A stretch of 64,000 nucleotides of DNA, from positions 78,637-142,636 of the forward strand of contig CANIPU010000007.1 in the NCBI GenBank assembly GCA_947469485.1, written 5' to 3'. The DNA comes from Chitinophagaceae bacterium. GTDB taxonomy: Bacteria; Bacteroidota; Bacteroidia; Chitinophagales; UBA10324. The position numbers and the translations under genes were made by a program. Position 1 is the stretch's first letter; each line of letters opens with the position of its first letter. The notes beneath the pieces are model-generated. The model did not search any database, had not been told where the DNA came from, and was given only the letters and a program-made list of their open reading frames with translations. Shown here in pieces: positions 34,328 to 44,095 of this stretch.

Positions 34328-35560
34328 TTATCCGAACAATAGTTTGAAATAAAAGGAAGGTTTCCGCAGTTGACTTCGAATATCTAAATCATTAAACATA
34401 CAGGAAAGGGTTTCCTGTACAGTTTTATTTCGCGAGGCTTTGTTTACTACAAAATTAAAAAGCCATCCGTGCTTTGATAAATTTTGTAGCCGCTTACTCA
34501 AACTCAATTCGTTCCAGAGTTTTCGATAAACTATTTCATCGTATTCTTTTAAAAGTGTTTTCGAAAAATCATTTTGGTTTTTCGCTTTCAGGGCAATTTC
34601 GGCTGCTACCATTCCGCTTAACATTGCATTTCCTATTCCTTCGCCTGTAAAGGGATCTATAAGTGAGCCTGCATCACCAACCAACAGATATCCATCACCT
34701 GAAATAGGTCGCTTCTTGGATCCAAGCGGCAATCCATACCCTTTTACATCATCAACTAACTCTGCGTTTTTAAACCGTTCCTTCAACGATGGATATTTCT
34801 CAATAATCTCAGGCAATAATTTTTTCAGATTTGCTTTTCGTTTACTTACAATATCACTCCGCATTCCTATTCCAACATTAGCTTGTCCGTTGGGTAAAGG
34901 AAAAATCCAGAAATAACCAGGTAGCAGTTCATCTAAAAAATGAAGTTCAATAAAATTGTCTTCATCCATTGCACTAACATTTTTATAATATGCTCGAATG
35001 CCTGCACAATAATGTTCATGCTCTACTTCTATTTTTCCGAATTCTCTTGCAAAAGCGCTGTGTGCGCCATCAGCAGCCACTAAAAGTTTTGAGCTGAAAA
35101 GAATTTCATTTTCATTGAGGCCAACTAACCATTCATTGTTGGTTCGTTTGAAATATTTCAATTGAGTGTTTTCAATCAGTTGAATAAGCGGTTGAAGTTT
35201 TACCTGTTCAATTAAAAAATTATCGAAGTCAATTCTTTTTGAAATAAAGCCTGGTGCATTACCAACTGCCGGATAATCTTTTTTAAATGGTATCCGGATG
35301 TTCTTAAGATTTGGTGCAAAAAACTTCACACCAAATGAACCAACCTGAATAGATGATGATGAAAGCTTATTTACTAATTCGGGATTTAGTTTGTTAAGTA
35401 TGCTCACAACTTTTCCGCTAAGTGCATCACCACAAATTTTATCGCGTGGAAATTTTGCTTTGTCAATCAAAACAGAAGAAATTCCTTTTGAAGCCAGAAA
35501 CAAAGCAGCAGTTGCTCCTCCGGGACCACCTCCTAAAATACAAACATCTGTTTTCTGCAT
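34328..35560 (-). CDS. Geranylgeranyl-reductase-family FAD-dependent oxidoreductase
   Basis: 410 residues from ATG 35560; the longer TTG form is not conserved in the family. Rossmann FAD motif VCILGGGPGGATAALFL (about 6-22), IDKAKFPRDKICGDAL typical of the geranylgeranyl reductase group, LVAADGAHS, and the second FAD motif YLLVGDAGSLIDPFTGEGIG (about 285-304). Members reduce isoprenoid chains or act in menaquinone/carotenoid-type pathways. No isoprenoid gene is directly adjacent, so the substrate is open. Confidence 0.85.
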   Translation of the reverse strand: MQKTDVCILGGGPGGATAALFLASKGISSVLIDKAKFPRDKICGDALSGKVVSILNKLNPELVNKLSSSSIQVGSFGVKFFAPNLKNIRIPFKKDYPAVGNAPGFISKRIDFDNFLIEQVKLQPLIQLIENTQLKYFKRTNNEWLVGLNENEILFSSKLLVAADGAHSAFAREFGKIEVEHEHYCAGIRAYYKNVSAMDEDNFIELHFLDELLPGYFWIFPLPNGQANVGIGMRSDIVSKRKANLKKLLPEIIEKYPSLKERFKNAELVDDVKGYGLPLGSKKRPISGDGYLLVGDAGSLIDPFTGEGIGNAMLSGMVAAEIALKAKNQNDFSKTLLKEYDEIVYRKLWNELSLSKRLQNLSKHGWLFNFVVNKASRNKTVQETLSCMFNDLDIRSQLRKPSFYFKLLFG

Positions 35561-35704
35561 CCGCCAAAGAAAAGAAACCAATTTAATTTTATAAGTAAGT
35601 TTTTCAAGGTGCAATAATCTAAATACTATTTTAGCTACTGACTTGAAACAATTTTATTTGACTTCTAACTTCATGACTAACTTTCTTTTTCTTTGCAATC
35701 GCCC

Positions 35705-36406
35705 ATGAAAAACCTTTTAGTTATTTGTTTTATGAACCTGATTTCATTTTACTGTTTCAGTCAGATAGAAATAAACAAACAGGATTCCGGTAAATGTTTT
35801 TCTATGTGCGGAGCTCCAATGATTTATCGAATTGAAAATATTACTGCAGTAAATATTCCTAAACATAAAAAAACACTCAGTATTCCATCATCTTATTTAG
35901 TAAGCTTCGATACAGTTCAGTTTGCTTCAGGTGATTCAGTTTGGAAAACATTACCGGGCATTTATGATGCTGTGGAAGAGAAAATTTCATTGAGCAATGG
36001 AAAAACAAAAACAATTACCAAATACAAGGTGATTCAGGAACCAAAACATGAATTCACCAGAGATGAAAAAAAGATAAAAGAGATAACAATTTATGAAGCA
36101 GCTGATTTGCCCGGTAGAAAAAAAATTGAATTTCCTGCCACATATACAAAAGTGAGTCTTAGAAAATTAGTAAATCCTGAAGTTAAAGAAATTGAAATTC
36201 AGGTACTATGCTCAGATAAATTAACCGAAAAAATTATTGATCAGATACAAATGAAATTAAAGGGGCTGGGGTATGAGACAAATAATTTCTCCAATGAATT
36301 AGGAGAAACAACACTCGACTCATTAAAGAAATTTCAGCAAGCCAATGAACTTCCAATCGGAGGATTAAATTTTCCTACTCTTGATTTATTGGGAATTGCC
36401 TATTAA
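35705..36406 (+). CDS. Exported protein with C-terminal peptidoglycan-binding-like domain
   Basis: 233 residues from ATG 35705; the TTG at 35693 would add four residues. Signal peptide (about 1-20, ending CFSQ). Two cysteines close together (KCFSMCGAP). A C-terminal PG_binding_1-type three-helix unit (about 170-233: KIIDQIQMKLKGLGYETNNF, GETTLDSLKKFQQANELPIG, FPTLDLLGIAY). The middle part is unknown. It may anchor in the periplasm on peptidoglycan. Confidence 0.75.
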   Translation: MKNLLVICFMNLISFYCFSQIEINKQDSGKCFSMCGAPMIYRIENITAVNIPKHKKTLSIPSSYLVSFDTVQFASGDSVWKTLPGIYDAVEEKISLSNGKTKTITKYKVIQEPKHEFTRDEKKIKEITIYEAADLPGRKKIEFPATYTKVSLRKLVNPEVKEIEIQVLCSDKLTEKIIDQIQMKLKGLGYETNNFSNELGETTLDSLKKFQQANELPIGGLNFPTLDLLGIAY

Positions 36407-36486
36407 TTAATTGAAGTGCCATATAATAAAATTTATTCTGCCACCTATTTTGTTCTAAATTCACCACCTAATACTATTTGAACTGA

Positions 36487-38589
36487 ATGATCAGGCAATC
36501 AAGAATCTTTTTTTTAATATTATCAATAGGCTTGGTTGTATTCTTTATTTCATGCAAAAAAAATGTTGAAGTAAAACCTTCGTGGGAAACCAGCATGTTA
36601 GTTCCTATTCTGAAAACTAATTTAAATATCGCAAATATTGTTGGCGATACATTAATTCAAACCAATGCCGATAGTAGTTTGCAATTGGTGTATGAAAGCA
36701 CATTATATAGTTTAATTCCTGGCGATGGTGCATTCGAAATCCCTGATACAATTATTAAAGGAACTTACAATTTAACAAATCTTGCTTTAACAAATCAGGC
36801 TATTGTTTACAATCTTTCATTGGGGCAGGCTGCACAACAAATGGGAATTGCAGGAGGAGCTATAATATCGAGTAATGGTACAATGGCATCAATACCTGCA
36901 ATCACAAATCAATCCTCCGGTGATAATGATGTTAATGCAACACAATTTTTTCAGACTGCAACTTTAGAGAAAGGATTTCTTGATATTACAATTCAGAATG
37001 GGTTTCCAATTGATATCAGTAACATTCAATTTCAAATCAAAAATAAAGTAAGCGGGACCATTGTAGCCGATACTTTCTTTACCAATATAGCATCGGGAAG
37101 TACAACTACAAAAACTGTTAACTTAGGTGGTAAAACAGTTGAGGGTACTTTGGTTTTTAAAATCGTAGATCTGGATAGCCCCGGAAGCGTGAACCCGGTT
37201 TTAATAGATACAACTGATGCATTAAATATAACTATGCAGGCAAGAGACATGGTTGTTAGTTCAGCAACAGCGGTATTCCCCTCGCAGGATATTATTGATG
37301 AAAATCAGGAAACTGTATATAAACTGAGTGGTGGAGCTAAATTGAAATTTGTGACAGTTCATAGTGGTAAATTAAGAATGACTGTACGCAGTGCTATTAA
37401 ACAACTTGTGCATTTTACCTATGGCTTTCCTGGGGCAACAGATGAATTTGGTCAGGCAATAAATTTGGTTACAGATTTACCACCAGCACCTTCAGGTGGA
37501 TTAAGTACCCTAATACAGGAATATGACCTTACAGGATATAGACTTGATTTAACGGGCATTGATCATAATTCATTCAATTCATTTGTTAACCATATTAAAG
37601 CCAGAATTGATTCAACCGGCCAAGTGCAAACACTTTCGTTTGCTGATAGTATTTATATTGATTATGGTTTAGTTGATCTTGTACCAGAATATATTGAGGG
37701 ATTTTTAGGTCAACAGATTTTAACACTTGGACCAGAAGAAGTAAATTTTGATTTGTTCAAAAATATTCAAGGCGGAAGCATATCACTATCTGATGTGAAT
37801 TTGGGAATTGAAATTGAAAATGGAGTGGGAGTGAATGCAAGAATGAATTTGTACGAGCTCACCGCTGTTAACTCAAAAAAGAATCAATCTGTTTCATTAA
37901 GCAATTCTTTAATTAATTCTCCTCAAAATTTAAATAGAGCTACTGATCCGCCTTTAATACCATCAATACTTTCATTCTTTTTAAATACGGGTAATAGCAA
38001 CATAAAAAATCTGGTAGAAGTATTACCGGACAAAATGAAGTATCAACTTGATTTGTTCGTGAATCCGGATGGCAACATCAGCAACTATACTGACTTTGCG
38101 TATTACAACAGCCCTTTAAATGTAAATCTGAATGTTAGCATGCCGCTTTCTTTGCAAGCATCCGGACTTGTTTTTCAGGATACTGTGGACTTTGATTTAT
38201 CAAATGCGAGCAGTAAAGGTTTAGATGCAATTAAAGATGGTGTGTTTACTGTTTTTGCTGATAATGGATATCCTTTGCAAGCTAATTTGCAATTGTATTT
38301 ATATGATGAATGGGGCAGTTTTCTTGATAGCTTAATAGTTGCCCCTCATACAATTTCAGCTGCTCCGCTAAATAGTAACTGTAAAGTTTCTGAGCCTTTG
38401 CGTTCCACATTACAAGTTTCGGCTGATGAAAATAAAATGGATAGAATCAGAAATGCTAAAAAGGCAGTTGTCAAAGCAGTGTTCGATACCAAGTCAACAA
38501 TACCATGCGGAATTTATACAAGCATTTACAATACCTATAATCTTTCAATAAAACTAACAGGAAGATTTACATACTTAGTTGGCCAATGA
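36487..38589 (+). CDS. Large lipoprotein of unknown function
   Basis: 700 residues. Lipoprotein signal with lipobox VVFFISCKK (cysteine near residue 23), so it is a lipid-anchored envelope protein. The rest is strand-rich without a recognised domain; a conserved WETSMLVPILKTNLNIANI follows the anchor. It overlaps the downstream barrel gene by four bases (ATGA), which strongly suggests a two-component envelope complex. Repeats inside are not obvious. Function unknown. Confidence 0.72.
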   Translation: MIRQSRIFFLILSIGLVVFFISCKKNVEVKPSWETSMLVPILKTNLNIANIVGDTLIQTNADSSLQLVYESTLYSLIPGDGAFEIPDTIIKGTYNLTNLALTNQAIVYNLSLGQAAQQMGIAGGAIISSNGTMASIPAITNQSSGDNDVNATQFFQTATLEKGFLDITIQNGFPIDISNIQFQIKNKVSGTIVADTFFTNIASGSTTTKTVNLGGKTVEGTLVFKIVDLDSPGSVNPVLIDTTDALNITMQARDMVVSSATAVFPSQDIIDENQETVYKLSGGAKLKFVTVHSGKLRMTVRSAIKQLVHFTYGFPGATDEFGQAINLVTDLPPAPSGGLSTLIQEYDLTGYRLDLTGIDHNSFNSFVNHIKARIDSTGQVQTLSFADSIYIDYGLVDLVPEYIEGFLGQQILTLGPEEVNFDLFKNIQGGSISLSDVNLGIEIENGVGVNARMNLYELTAVNSKKNQSVSLSNSLINSPQNLNRATDPPLIPSILSFFLNTGNSNIKNLVEVLPDKMKYQLDLFVNPDGNISNYTDFAYYNSPLNVNLNVSMPLSLQASGLVFQDTVDFDLSNASSKGLDAIKDGVFTVFADNGYPLQANLQLYLYDEWGSFLDSLIVAPHTISAAPLNSNCKVSEPLRSTLQVSADENKMDRIRNAKKAVVKAVFDTKSTIPCGIYTSIYNTYNLSIKLTGRFTYLVGQ

Positions 38590-39914
38590 TGATAAACTTT
38601 TCGCACTCAGGTTTTTTCTCAATACTAATTTTATTTCAGTTTTCATTTTCCACTACTTCAGCACAATCTGATTCAACAAAAATTTCAGATAAAAGAACGC
38701 ATTTAAAAAACTCTTTTGATGGTTTGTTTTGGAATGGACCAGTAAACCACTTTTCTTCGGATGCTGATACATTTAAAACTAAAATTTATGTGTCAGGTGG
38801 TATTTATCTGAATAGTAATTCGCTTCCATTTTCATTTTCAAAAAAAATATTACAAAGTGGTTTTATTAATACTGAATTGAAAAAAAATGCGTCTGATCAT
38901 TCACAGAATTTAAATGGAATACAGGCTGGATATAAGTATGGTGGAGGATTTACAACAAAGCTGAAAAAAAATATTATTGGCTTTGGGGTAAGCGAAGAAT
39001 CTATTTCAATAATTAATTATCGTCGAGACCTGTTCAATTTGATTTTTTTTGGCAATGCTGAATATGAAAACGATACAGCTTATTTGCGTGGAAGCGGATT
39101 AGCGAATCAGGATTTTCATCGCCTTCGTTTAATATTTTCCACTTCTTCAGGAGTTGGAGATTCAAGTTGGCAGTTAAATGGTTCATTAAGTTATTTACAG
39201 GGCTATCATGTGAACTTGTTTAATGTAGGTCAAACTAAATTGTTTACAGCCCCATTTGGTGAATATTTATGGCTTCAATCGCAGTTTTCATATCAAACCA
39301 ATGACACGGCAAATAGTGGTTCATTTGCTTTCAATGGAAATGGGATATCATTGGATGTTTGCGTCGCTTTTCCTGCAGGAAAATCACAGTTCATGGTTGC
39401 TATAAATGATGCAGGGTTTATTAGCTGGAATAGGAAATCTCTTTTTTACGGCATGGACACAACAATTCAATTTGAAGGAATTGAATTAGAAAATATTTTA
39501 AGTTCTGAAGGGACTTCAATTAATGATATTAATAGTGATACTATTTTAAACTACTTAGGAGTTATACAAACGATAGATGGTTTTTCTTTAAATCTACCAT
39601 TGCGTTTTTCATTTGTATGGAATCGACTAATTTTTAAAAACAACATTGGACTGAACGCAGGATTTAGTTTTCTTCCGCAATATGAAAATCTTCCAATGTT
39701 TTTTGCCTCATCTACTTTTAACCTGAAAAATTTGAAACCAACACTTTCAGTTTCGTATAATGGTTTTCAATCAATTAATGTTGGGGTTGATTTGACAGGT
39801 AAAATTTCAAATCATTTTAACTGGCAAATAGGCTCAGGACAATTAGCTTCTTTTTTATTTCCTGATAAATTAAATGGAATGAATTTCTATTCAACTGTAT
39901 CATATTCATTCTGA
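38586..39914 (+). CDS. DUF5723-like outer-membrane beta-barrel protein
   Basis: 442 residues. Signal peptide (about 1-26), then a strand-rich sequence with aromatic girdle patterns (FINTELKKN, INYRRDLFNLIFFGNAEY, GVDLTGKISNHFNWQIGSG) ending FYSTVSYSF with terminal phenylalanine, as in outer-membrane barrels. It resembles the DUF5723 group. Translationally coupled to the lipoprotein gene at 36487; together they look like a lipoprotein-barrel pair. Two tandem ATGs are available as starts. Confidence 0.72.
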   Translation: MMINFSHSGFFSILILFQFSFSTTSAQSDSTKISDKRTHLKNSFDGLFWNGPVNHFSSDADTFKTKIYVSGGIYLNSNSLPFSFSKKILQSGFINTELKKNASDHSQNLNGIQAGYKYGGGFTTKLKKNIIGFGVSEESISIINYRRDLFNLIFFGNAEYENDTAYLRGSGLANQDFHRLRLIFSTSSGVGDSSWQLNGSLSYLQGYHVNLFNVGQTKLFTAPFGEYLWLQSQFSYQTNDTANSGSFAFNGNGISLDVCVAFPAGKSQFMVAINDAGFISWNRKSLFYGMDTTIQFEGIELENILSSEGTSINDINSDTILNYLGVIQTIDGFSLNLPLRFSFVWNRLIFKNNIGLNAGFSFLPQYENLPMFFASSTFNLKNLKPTLSVSYNGFQSINVGVDLTGKISNHFNWQIGSGQLASFLFPDKLNGMNFYSTVSYSF

Positions 39915-39946
39915 ATTTTAAAATTGTAATTTATATTATCTTAAAT

Positions 39947-39987
39947 AAAAAAAGGGCTGTTTGTTTTAACAAACAGCCCTTTTTTTA
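39947..39987. terminator. Bidirectional terminator between convergent genes
   Basis: AGGGCTGTTTGTT/AACAAACAGCCCT perfect stem flanked by A7 and T7, between the convergent barrel gene and the 652-residue secreted protein gene. Works in both directions. Confidence 0.9.
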
Positions 39988-40000
39988 TTATCGGGAAAAA

Positions 40001-41959
40001 TTATTCTACAATCATCTTGTGTGCAGATTTTTCATTTCCAACTGTAACAGTATAGAAATAAACACCTGAAGAAAGATTTTTTATGTTTAGATTGATATTA
40101 TTAATTCCTGATTTCAAATTCTGAACAGGTAATGAAATTAAAGTCTGTCCCAACAAATTAGTTACTTCAACTTTAACATCTGATGCCTTTGTTAAATTTA
40201 TTGTGAATGATGTAACATCATTTGCAGGATTTGGAATGTTTTGAGAAACATTAAATGTTGATGCTTCTTTGATAGAAGGAGCAGATAAAGGATAAAAATC
40301 AGCATCGCTAAAACCAATTCCCTGAACAAAATAATGCTCAGCTAATCCGGTTCCATCATCACTGGCATTTTTAGATTTTGAGGTAGTAACTGGAATCTGG
40401 TAGTTGCTTCCGTTAGTAATTACCTTTTCACTTGCATATAGCCAGTAATTGTCACCATTATACTGATTTCCACCAGTGAAATTCCAAGGACCAGCTTGTT
40501 TTTGATTTGCTATATCATATCCGCATGAAAAAATATTCGGGAAGGTATTATTTTGATCGATATTAAAATCTGTATCTAACCAGGTATAAAAAAACTTAGT
40601 ACGGCTTTCATTCATTGAAGCCTGCATTCTTCCATCCCAGGTTATTCCTCCGCCATATGACCAAGGGGAAATACCACCATATACCGGTTCTGTTTGAATA
40701 GTATCAATTAAAAATGCTGCCCATCCTGTTGATGTTTGATAAACATCAAACATTTGATTGAAAAGTGAGTCATTCCAAATGTACCCTAGCGAATCTGGGT
40801 CAGAAGAATAAGCGCTGTTTACCTGACAAATAACATGAAGGTAATCATCACTGTCAACTAATAAATCAAATCCGTTTTTTGAAGTGAAGAATGGTCCGGT
40901 TACAGAACCATCAGTTGTAGGTTTCAAATATTGTGTTAAAGAAGTTACTGTTGAAAAATCATACGGAGTCTGATATACCCAATTCGCTCCCGCATCAATT
41001 GTTTTAAAAATCAATGGCTGATTATAATTATAATCAACTACAGAATCTCTACCTAAAATTACCATATAACCGATATCTCCGGCAGCATTGAAAGCAATAC
41101 TTCCGAAATTACCCCAGTTTTGAGTATTATCTGCAGGATCGTGAGAAAATGCGATATAAAATTTCTGACGATTCCAATCAAATTTATTTGTGCCGGAATT
41201 AAATGAACCGGTATTTAATACAAGACCATTAAATGGTGTTGTAGTTAAAGCTTCATTAAAATCCCAATCACTTCCTAAAACATAAGCTTTAGCTTGTGCA
41301 GTAGTTGTAAAGCCATAACGAGCCATGTGCTGAAAAAATGTTCCGCCATTTGCATTTAATTCAAATTGTTGGTCATTGTTTGTACCATCTAATTGTGAAC
41401 TGCAGAAAAAATTTCCAGTCCAACCACCTGATGCTGTAGATCCACTTGTAATCGGACCTGAAATTACAGCGAATGCGTTGTTAGGATCAGTATTTCCAGC
41501 TGGATTATAAATTCCACCTGAAGGATAACGACCATATTGAGTAGTATCAGTTTGTATGATTAATGAAGTATCCCAAGTGTTGCCACCGTCAACAGAAAAA
41601 GATGTTTGAACCAATCCACTGTTTCCTGGATAAGAACCACATTGTCTGTGAGTGAAACTGATTAAATTCAAATCAAAATCACCTGTCAGGCATTGTTGAG
41701 TTGAAGTAATCAAAGTAAATAAATTGTAAGAGCTCGAAAATTTCATTTTTGAAACAGTAGAGCGATCATTGCTGCCGGTTGGGAGGTCATTGATTCCTGA
41801 ATTCGCAAAATTGTAAATTGATGAAACATCATCAATTTTATTTTGAACATTCATTTTTGGGCTAAGCTTTGGCGTTAATCGGTACGCTGGAACAATTGAT
41901 TGAGCAAAACTGCCAATTGTAAACAGAACTGCACCTGCTAGTAGTATTAATTTTTTCAT
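40001..41959 (-). CDS. Secreted T9SS type A protein with Asp-box-like motifs
   Basis: 652 residues. Signal peptide (1-19, ending SFAQ). Two Asp-box-like motifs of the sialidase/BNR type are visible: SVDGGNTWDT (about 124-133) and TIDAGANWVYQT (about 323-334). The C-terminal 80 residues (about 572-652: SQNIPNPANDVTSFTINL, GQTLISL, LSSGVYFYTV, SAHKMIVE) form a type A sorting domain. A beta-propeller fold is likely; no catalytic residues can be assigned, so enzyme activity is not claimed. It is a single gene with its own terminator. Confidence 0.8.
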   Translation of the reverse strand: MKKLILLAGAVLFTIGSFAQSIVPAYRLTPKLSPKMNVQNKIDDVSSIYNFANSGINDLPTGSNDRSTVSKMKFSSSYNLFTLITSTQQCLTGDFDLNLISFTHRQCGSYPGNSGLVQTSFSVDGGNTWDTSLIIQTDTTQYGRYPSGGIYNPAGNTDPNNAFAVISGPITSGSTASGGWTGNFFCSSQLDGTNNDQQFELNANGGTFFQHMARYGFTTTAQAKAYVLGSDWDFNEALTTTPFNGLVLNTGSFNSGTNKFDWNRQKFYIAFSHDPADNTQNWGNFGSIAFNAAGDIGYMVILGRDSVVDYNYNQPLIFKTIDAGANWVYQTPYDFSTVTSLTQYLKPTTDGSVTGPFFTSKNGFDLLVDSDDYLHVICQVNSAYSSDPDSLGYIWNDSLFNQMFDVYQTSTGWAAFLIDTIQTEPVYGGISPWSYGGGITWDGRMQASMNESRTKFFYTWLDTDFNIDQNNTFPNIFSCGYDIANQKQAGPWNFTGGNQYNGDNYWLYASEKVITNGSNYQIPVTTSKSKNASDDGTGLAEHYFVQGIGFSDADFYPLSAPSIKEASTFNVSQNIPNPANDVTSFTINLTKASDVKVEVTNLLGQTLISLPVQNLKSGINNINLNIKNLSSGVYFYTVTVGNEKSAHKMIVE

Positions 41960-42108
41960 TTGGGTTTTGATTTATTTTCAGTTTGGAGGCCTAAATGTAG
42001 CATTTTTTGCTTTTCATAAAATATATTGTAAGTCATTTTAATATCAAACTAAATAAATGGAATTAATTCTGTTATTTAATAGTTTAATTATGCTCACTAA
42101 AGGAAGTT

Positions 42109-42116
42109 TACTTTTG
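42109..42116 (+). promoter_or_regulatory. Candidate -7 element TACTTTTG of mnmA
   Basis: Exact consensus match ending 9 bp before the ATG at 42126; transcription would start at or within a few bases of the ATG, giving a near-leaderless mRNA. TTTA at 42083-42086 is at the -33 distance. Confidence 0.5.
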
Positions 42117-42125
42117 CCGAAATAA

Positions 42126-43226
42126 ATGAGCAAACACGGAAAAATATTAGTTGCAATGAGTGGGGGTATTGACAGCACTGTGGCAGCAATTATGTTGCAC
42201 AATGAGGGATACGAAGTCATTGGAATGACCATGAAAACATGGGATTATGCATCAAGTGGTGGGAGTAAAAAGGAAACAGGTTGTTGTAATTTAGATAGTA
42301 TTAATGACGCACGCTCGGTTGCAGTAGATTTGGGGTTTCCTCATTACATTATTGATATCAGGGAAGAATTTGGTGATGCGGTAATTGAAAATTTTGTTGA
42401 TGAATATCTTGCCGGAAGAACTCCAAATCCTTGTGTTCTTTGCAATACTCATATAAAATGGAATGCATTATTGAAAAGGGCCAACATGCTTGGTTGCGAA
42501 TTCATTGCAACAGGCCATTATGCTCAGCTCAGAAATGAAAATGAAAGATGGATTGTCTCAAAAGGGCACGATGACTGGAAAGACCAATCATATGTACTTT
42601 GGGGATTGACTCAACCTGTTTTGAATATTACACGATTTCCTTTAGGCGGATTCAAGAAAACTGAAATCAGAAAAATGTGTGAGGAATGGGGATATAAAGA
42701 ATTAGCAAAAAAGAGTGAGAGTTATGAAATTTGTTTTATACCGGATAACGATTACCGGGGCTTTTTAAAACGAAGAGTCGTGGGGCTTGAAGAAAAGGTG
42801 AAAGGAGGAAATTTTGTTTTAACTGACGGAACAGTAGTAGGGCAGCACGAAGGATATCCTTTTTATACAATTGGTCAACGAAAAGGGTTAAATATCGCCT
42901 TAGGAAAACCAATGTTCGTTACGGATATTAATCCGGATACTAATACTGTTGTTTTAGGAGAAGAAGAAGAACTTAACCGTACCGGAATGATTGTAGGCGG
43001 AATTAATTTAGTGAAATATGCTTCAATTGAAGATGGAATGGAAGTTACAGCAAAAATCAGATACAAAGATTCAGGTTCGCCAGCTTTAATTTATAACGAT
43101 GGAAAAAATATACGAACCGAATTTATGAGAGAAGTGAAGGGAGTAGCTCCTGGGCAATCCGCTGTATTTTATGATGGAAATGATTTGGTAGGAGGTGGAA
43201 TAATTCAAAAAAGTTTTACACTTTAA
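42126..43226 (+). CDS. mnmA: tRNA-specific 2-thiouridylase MnmA
   Basis: 366 residues. Makes s2U34 in tRNA-Lys, -Glu and -Gln. PP-loop SGGIDSTVAA (12-21), catalytic C103 in NPCVLCN and partner C203 in ESYEICFIP, the ATGHYAQL motif (about 128-135), and C-terminal YTIGQRKGLNIALG barrel domain. Full length and start ATG 42126 agree with the family. Candidate promoter directly upstream. Confidence 0.95.
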   Translation: MSKHGKILVAMSGGIDSTVAAIMLHNEGYEVIGMTMKTWDYASSGGSKKETGCCNLDSINDARSVAVDLGFPHYIIDIREEFGDAVIENFVDEYLAGRTPNPCVLCNTHIKWNALLKRANMLGCEFIATGHYAQLRNENERWIVSKGHDDWKDQSYVLWGLTQPVLNITRFPLGGFKKTEIRKMCEEWGYKELAKKSESYEICFIPDNDYRGFLKRRVVGLEEKVKGGNFVLTDGTVVGQHEGYPFYTIGQRKGLNIALGKPMFVTDINPDTNTVVLGEEEELNRTGMIVGGINLVKYASIEDGMEVTAKIRYKDSGSPALIYNDGKNIRTEFMREVKGVAPGQSAVFYDGNDLVGGGIIQKSFTL

Positions 43227-43270
43227 TAATTGATGAACAATTATTTTTTCACTTCGTTAAAACGAAGGCT

Positions 43271-43978
43271 ATGAATTTTAAACACATTCTGCTGACTTTC
43301 AGCGCATTTATTTTATTGTTCACTTCGTGTAAAAAGGATCCTATATCTTCATCAATTGACGAAAGCACTAAGTACTTTCCACTACAGGTTGGTAGATATA
43401 CCATTTTTGATGTTGATAGCATTCATTACAACGATGTTACTATGACAAGTGATACCACTCGGTTTCAAATAAAAGAAGAAATAGGTTCATCATTCTCAGA
43501 CAGTACTGGTGGAGTTACATATATAATTAAGCGTTACAGGCGAATGAATGATACCCTGAATTGGTTGGAAGTAAACGAATGGAACGCAACAGTAAATAAA
43601 AGCAGAGCAGAAAAAACTGAAGAGAATCTCCGTTTCGTAAAAATGATTTTCCCTATAAGTGAAGGAATTAAATGGCGTGGTAATCAATACATTGATACTT
43701 CAAATGGTTTGGATGAATATTATGGTTGGGAATACGAATATTCAGAAGTTAATATCGGCAAAATTCAAAATGGTTTGTCATTAGATTCAACAGTGACGGT
43801 CACAGAACAAAATAATGAAAACTTAATTGAAAAGGATTTTGAGCAAGAGGTTTATGCCAAAAATTTCGGGTTGATATATCGTATACAAGAGCATGTTTCT
43901 AAACAGGATGTATCTATACCTTGGACTAATCCTGAAAAAGGAACCAAAGTAATTATGATGGCAAAGGAAATTCACTAA
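43271..43978 (+). CDS. Predicted lipoprotein of unknown function
   Basis: 235 residues with a lipoprotein signal peptide: ILLFTSCKKDP puts the lipid-bearing cysteine near residue 20. The mature part starts with a Ser/Asp linker, then YFPLQVGRYTIFDVDSIHYN (about 36-55), a pattern seen in small lipoproteins of Bacteroidota. No known domain. Lies 44 bp after mnmA on the same strand, so read-through is possible. Function unknown. Confidence 0.75.
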   Translation: MNFKHILLTFSAFILLFTSCKKDPISSSIDESTKYFPLQVGRYTIFDVDSIHYNDVTMTSDTTRFQIKEEIGSSFSDSTGGVTYIIKRYRRMNDTLNWLEVNEWNATVNKSRAEKTEENLRFVKMIFPISEGIKWRGNQYIDTSNGLDEYYGWEYEYSEVNIGKIQNGLSLDSTVTVTEQNNENLIEKDFEQEVYAKNFGLIYRIQEHVSKQDVSIPWTNPEKGTKVIMMAKEIH

Positions 43979-44095
43979 TGTTCCTGAGATTGGGCGCATA
44001 AACAGGAAGGAAATCAATTCAGAATTTCCGGTCTTTCAACAATTCAGTCAGTTTATCGTTTATTTGGAAACCAATTAATTCATTCGGTTTCCAGC

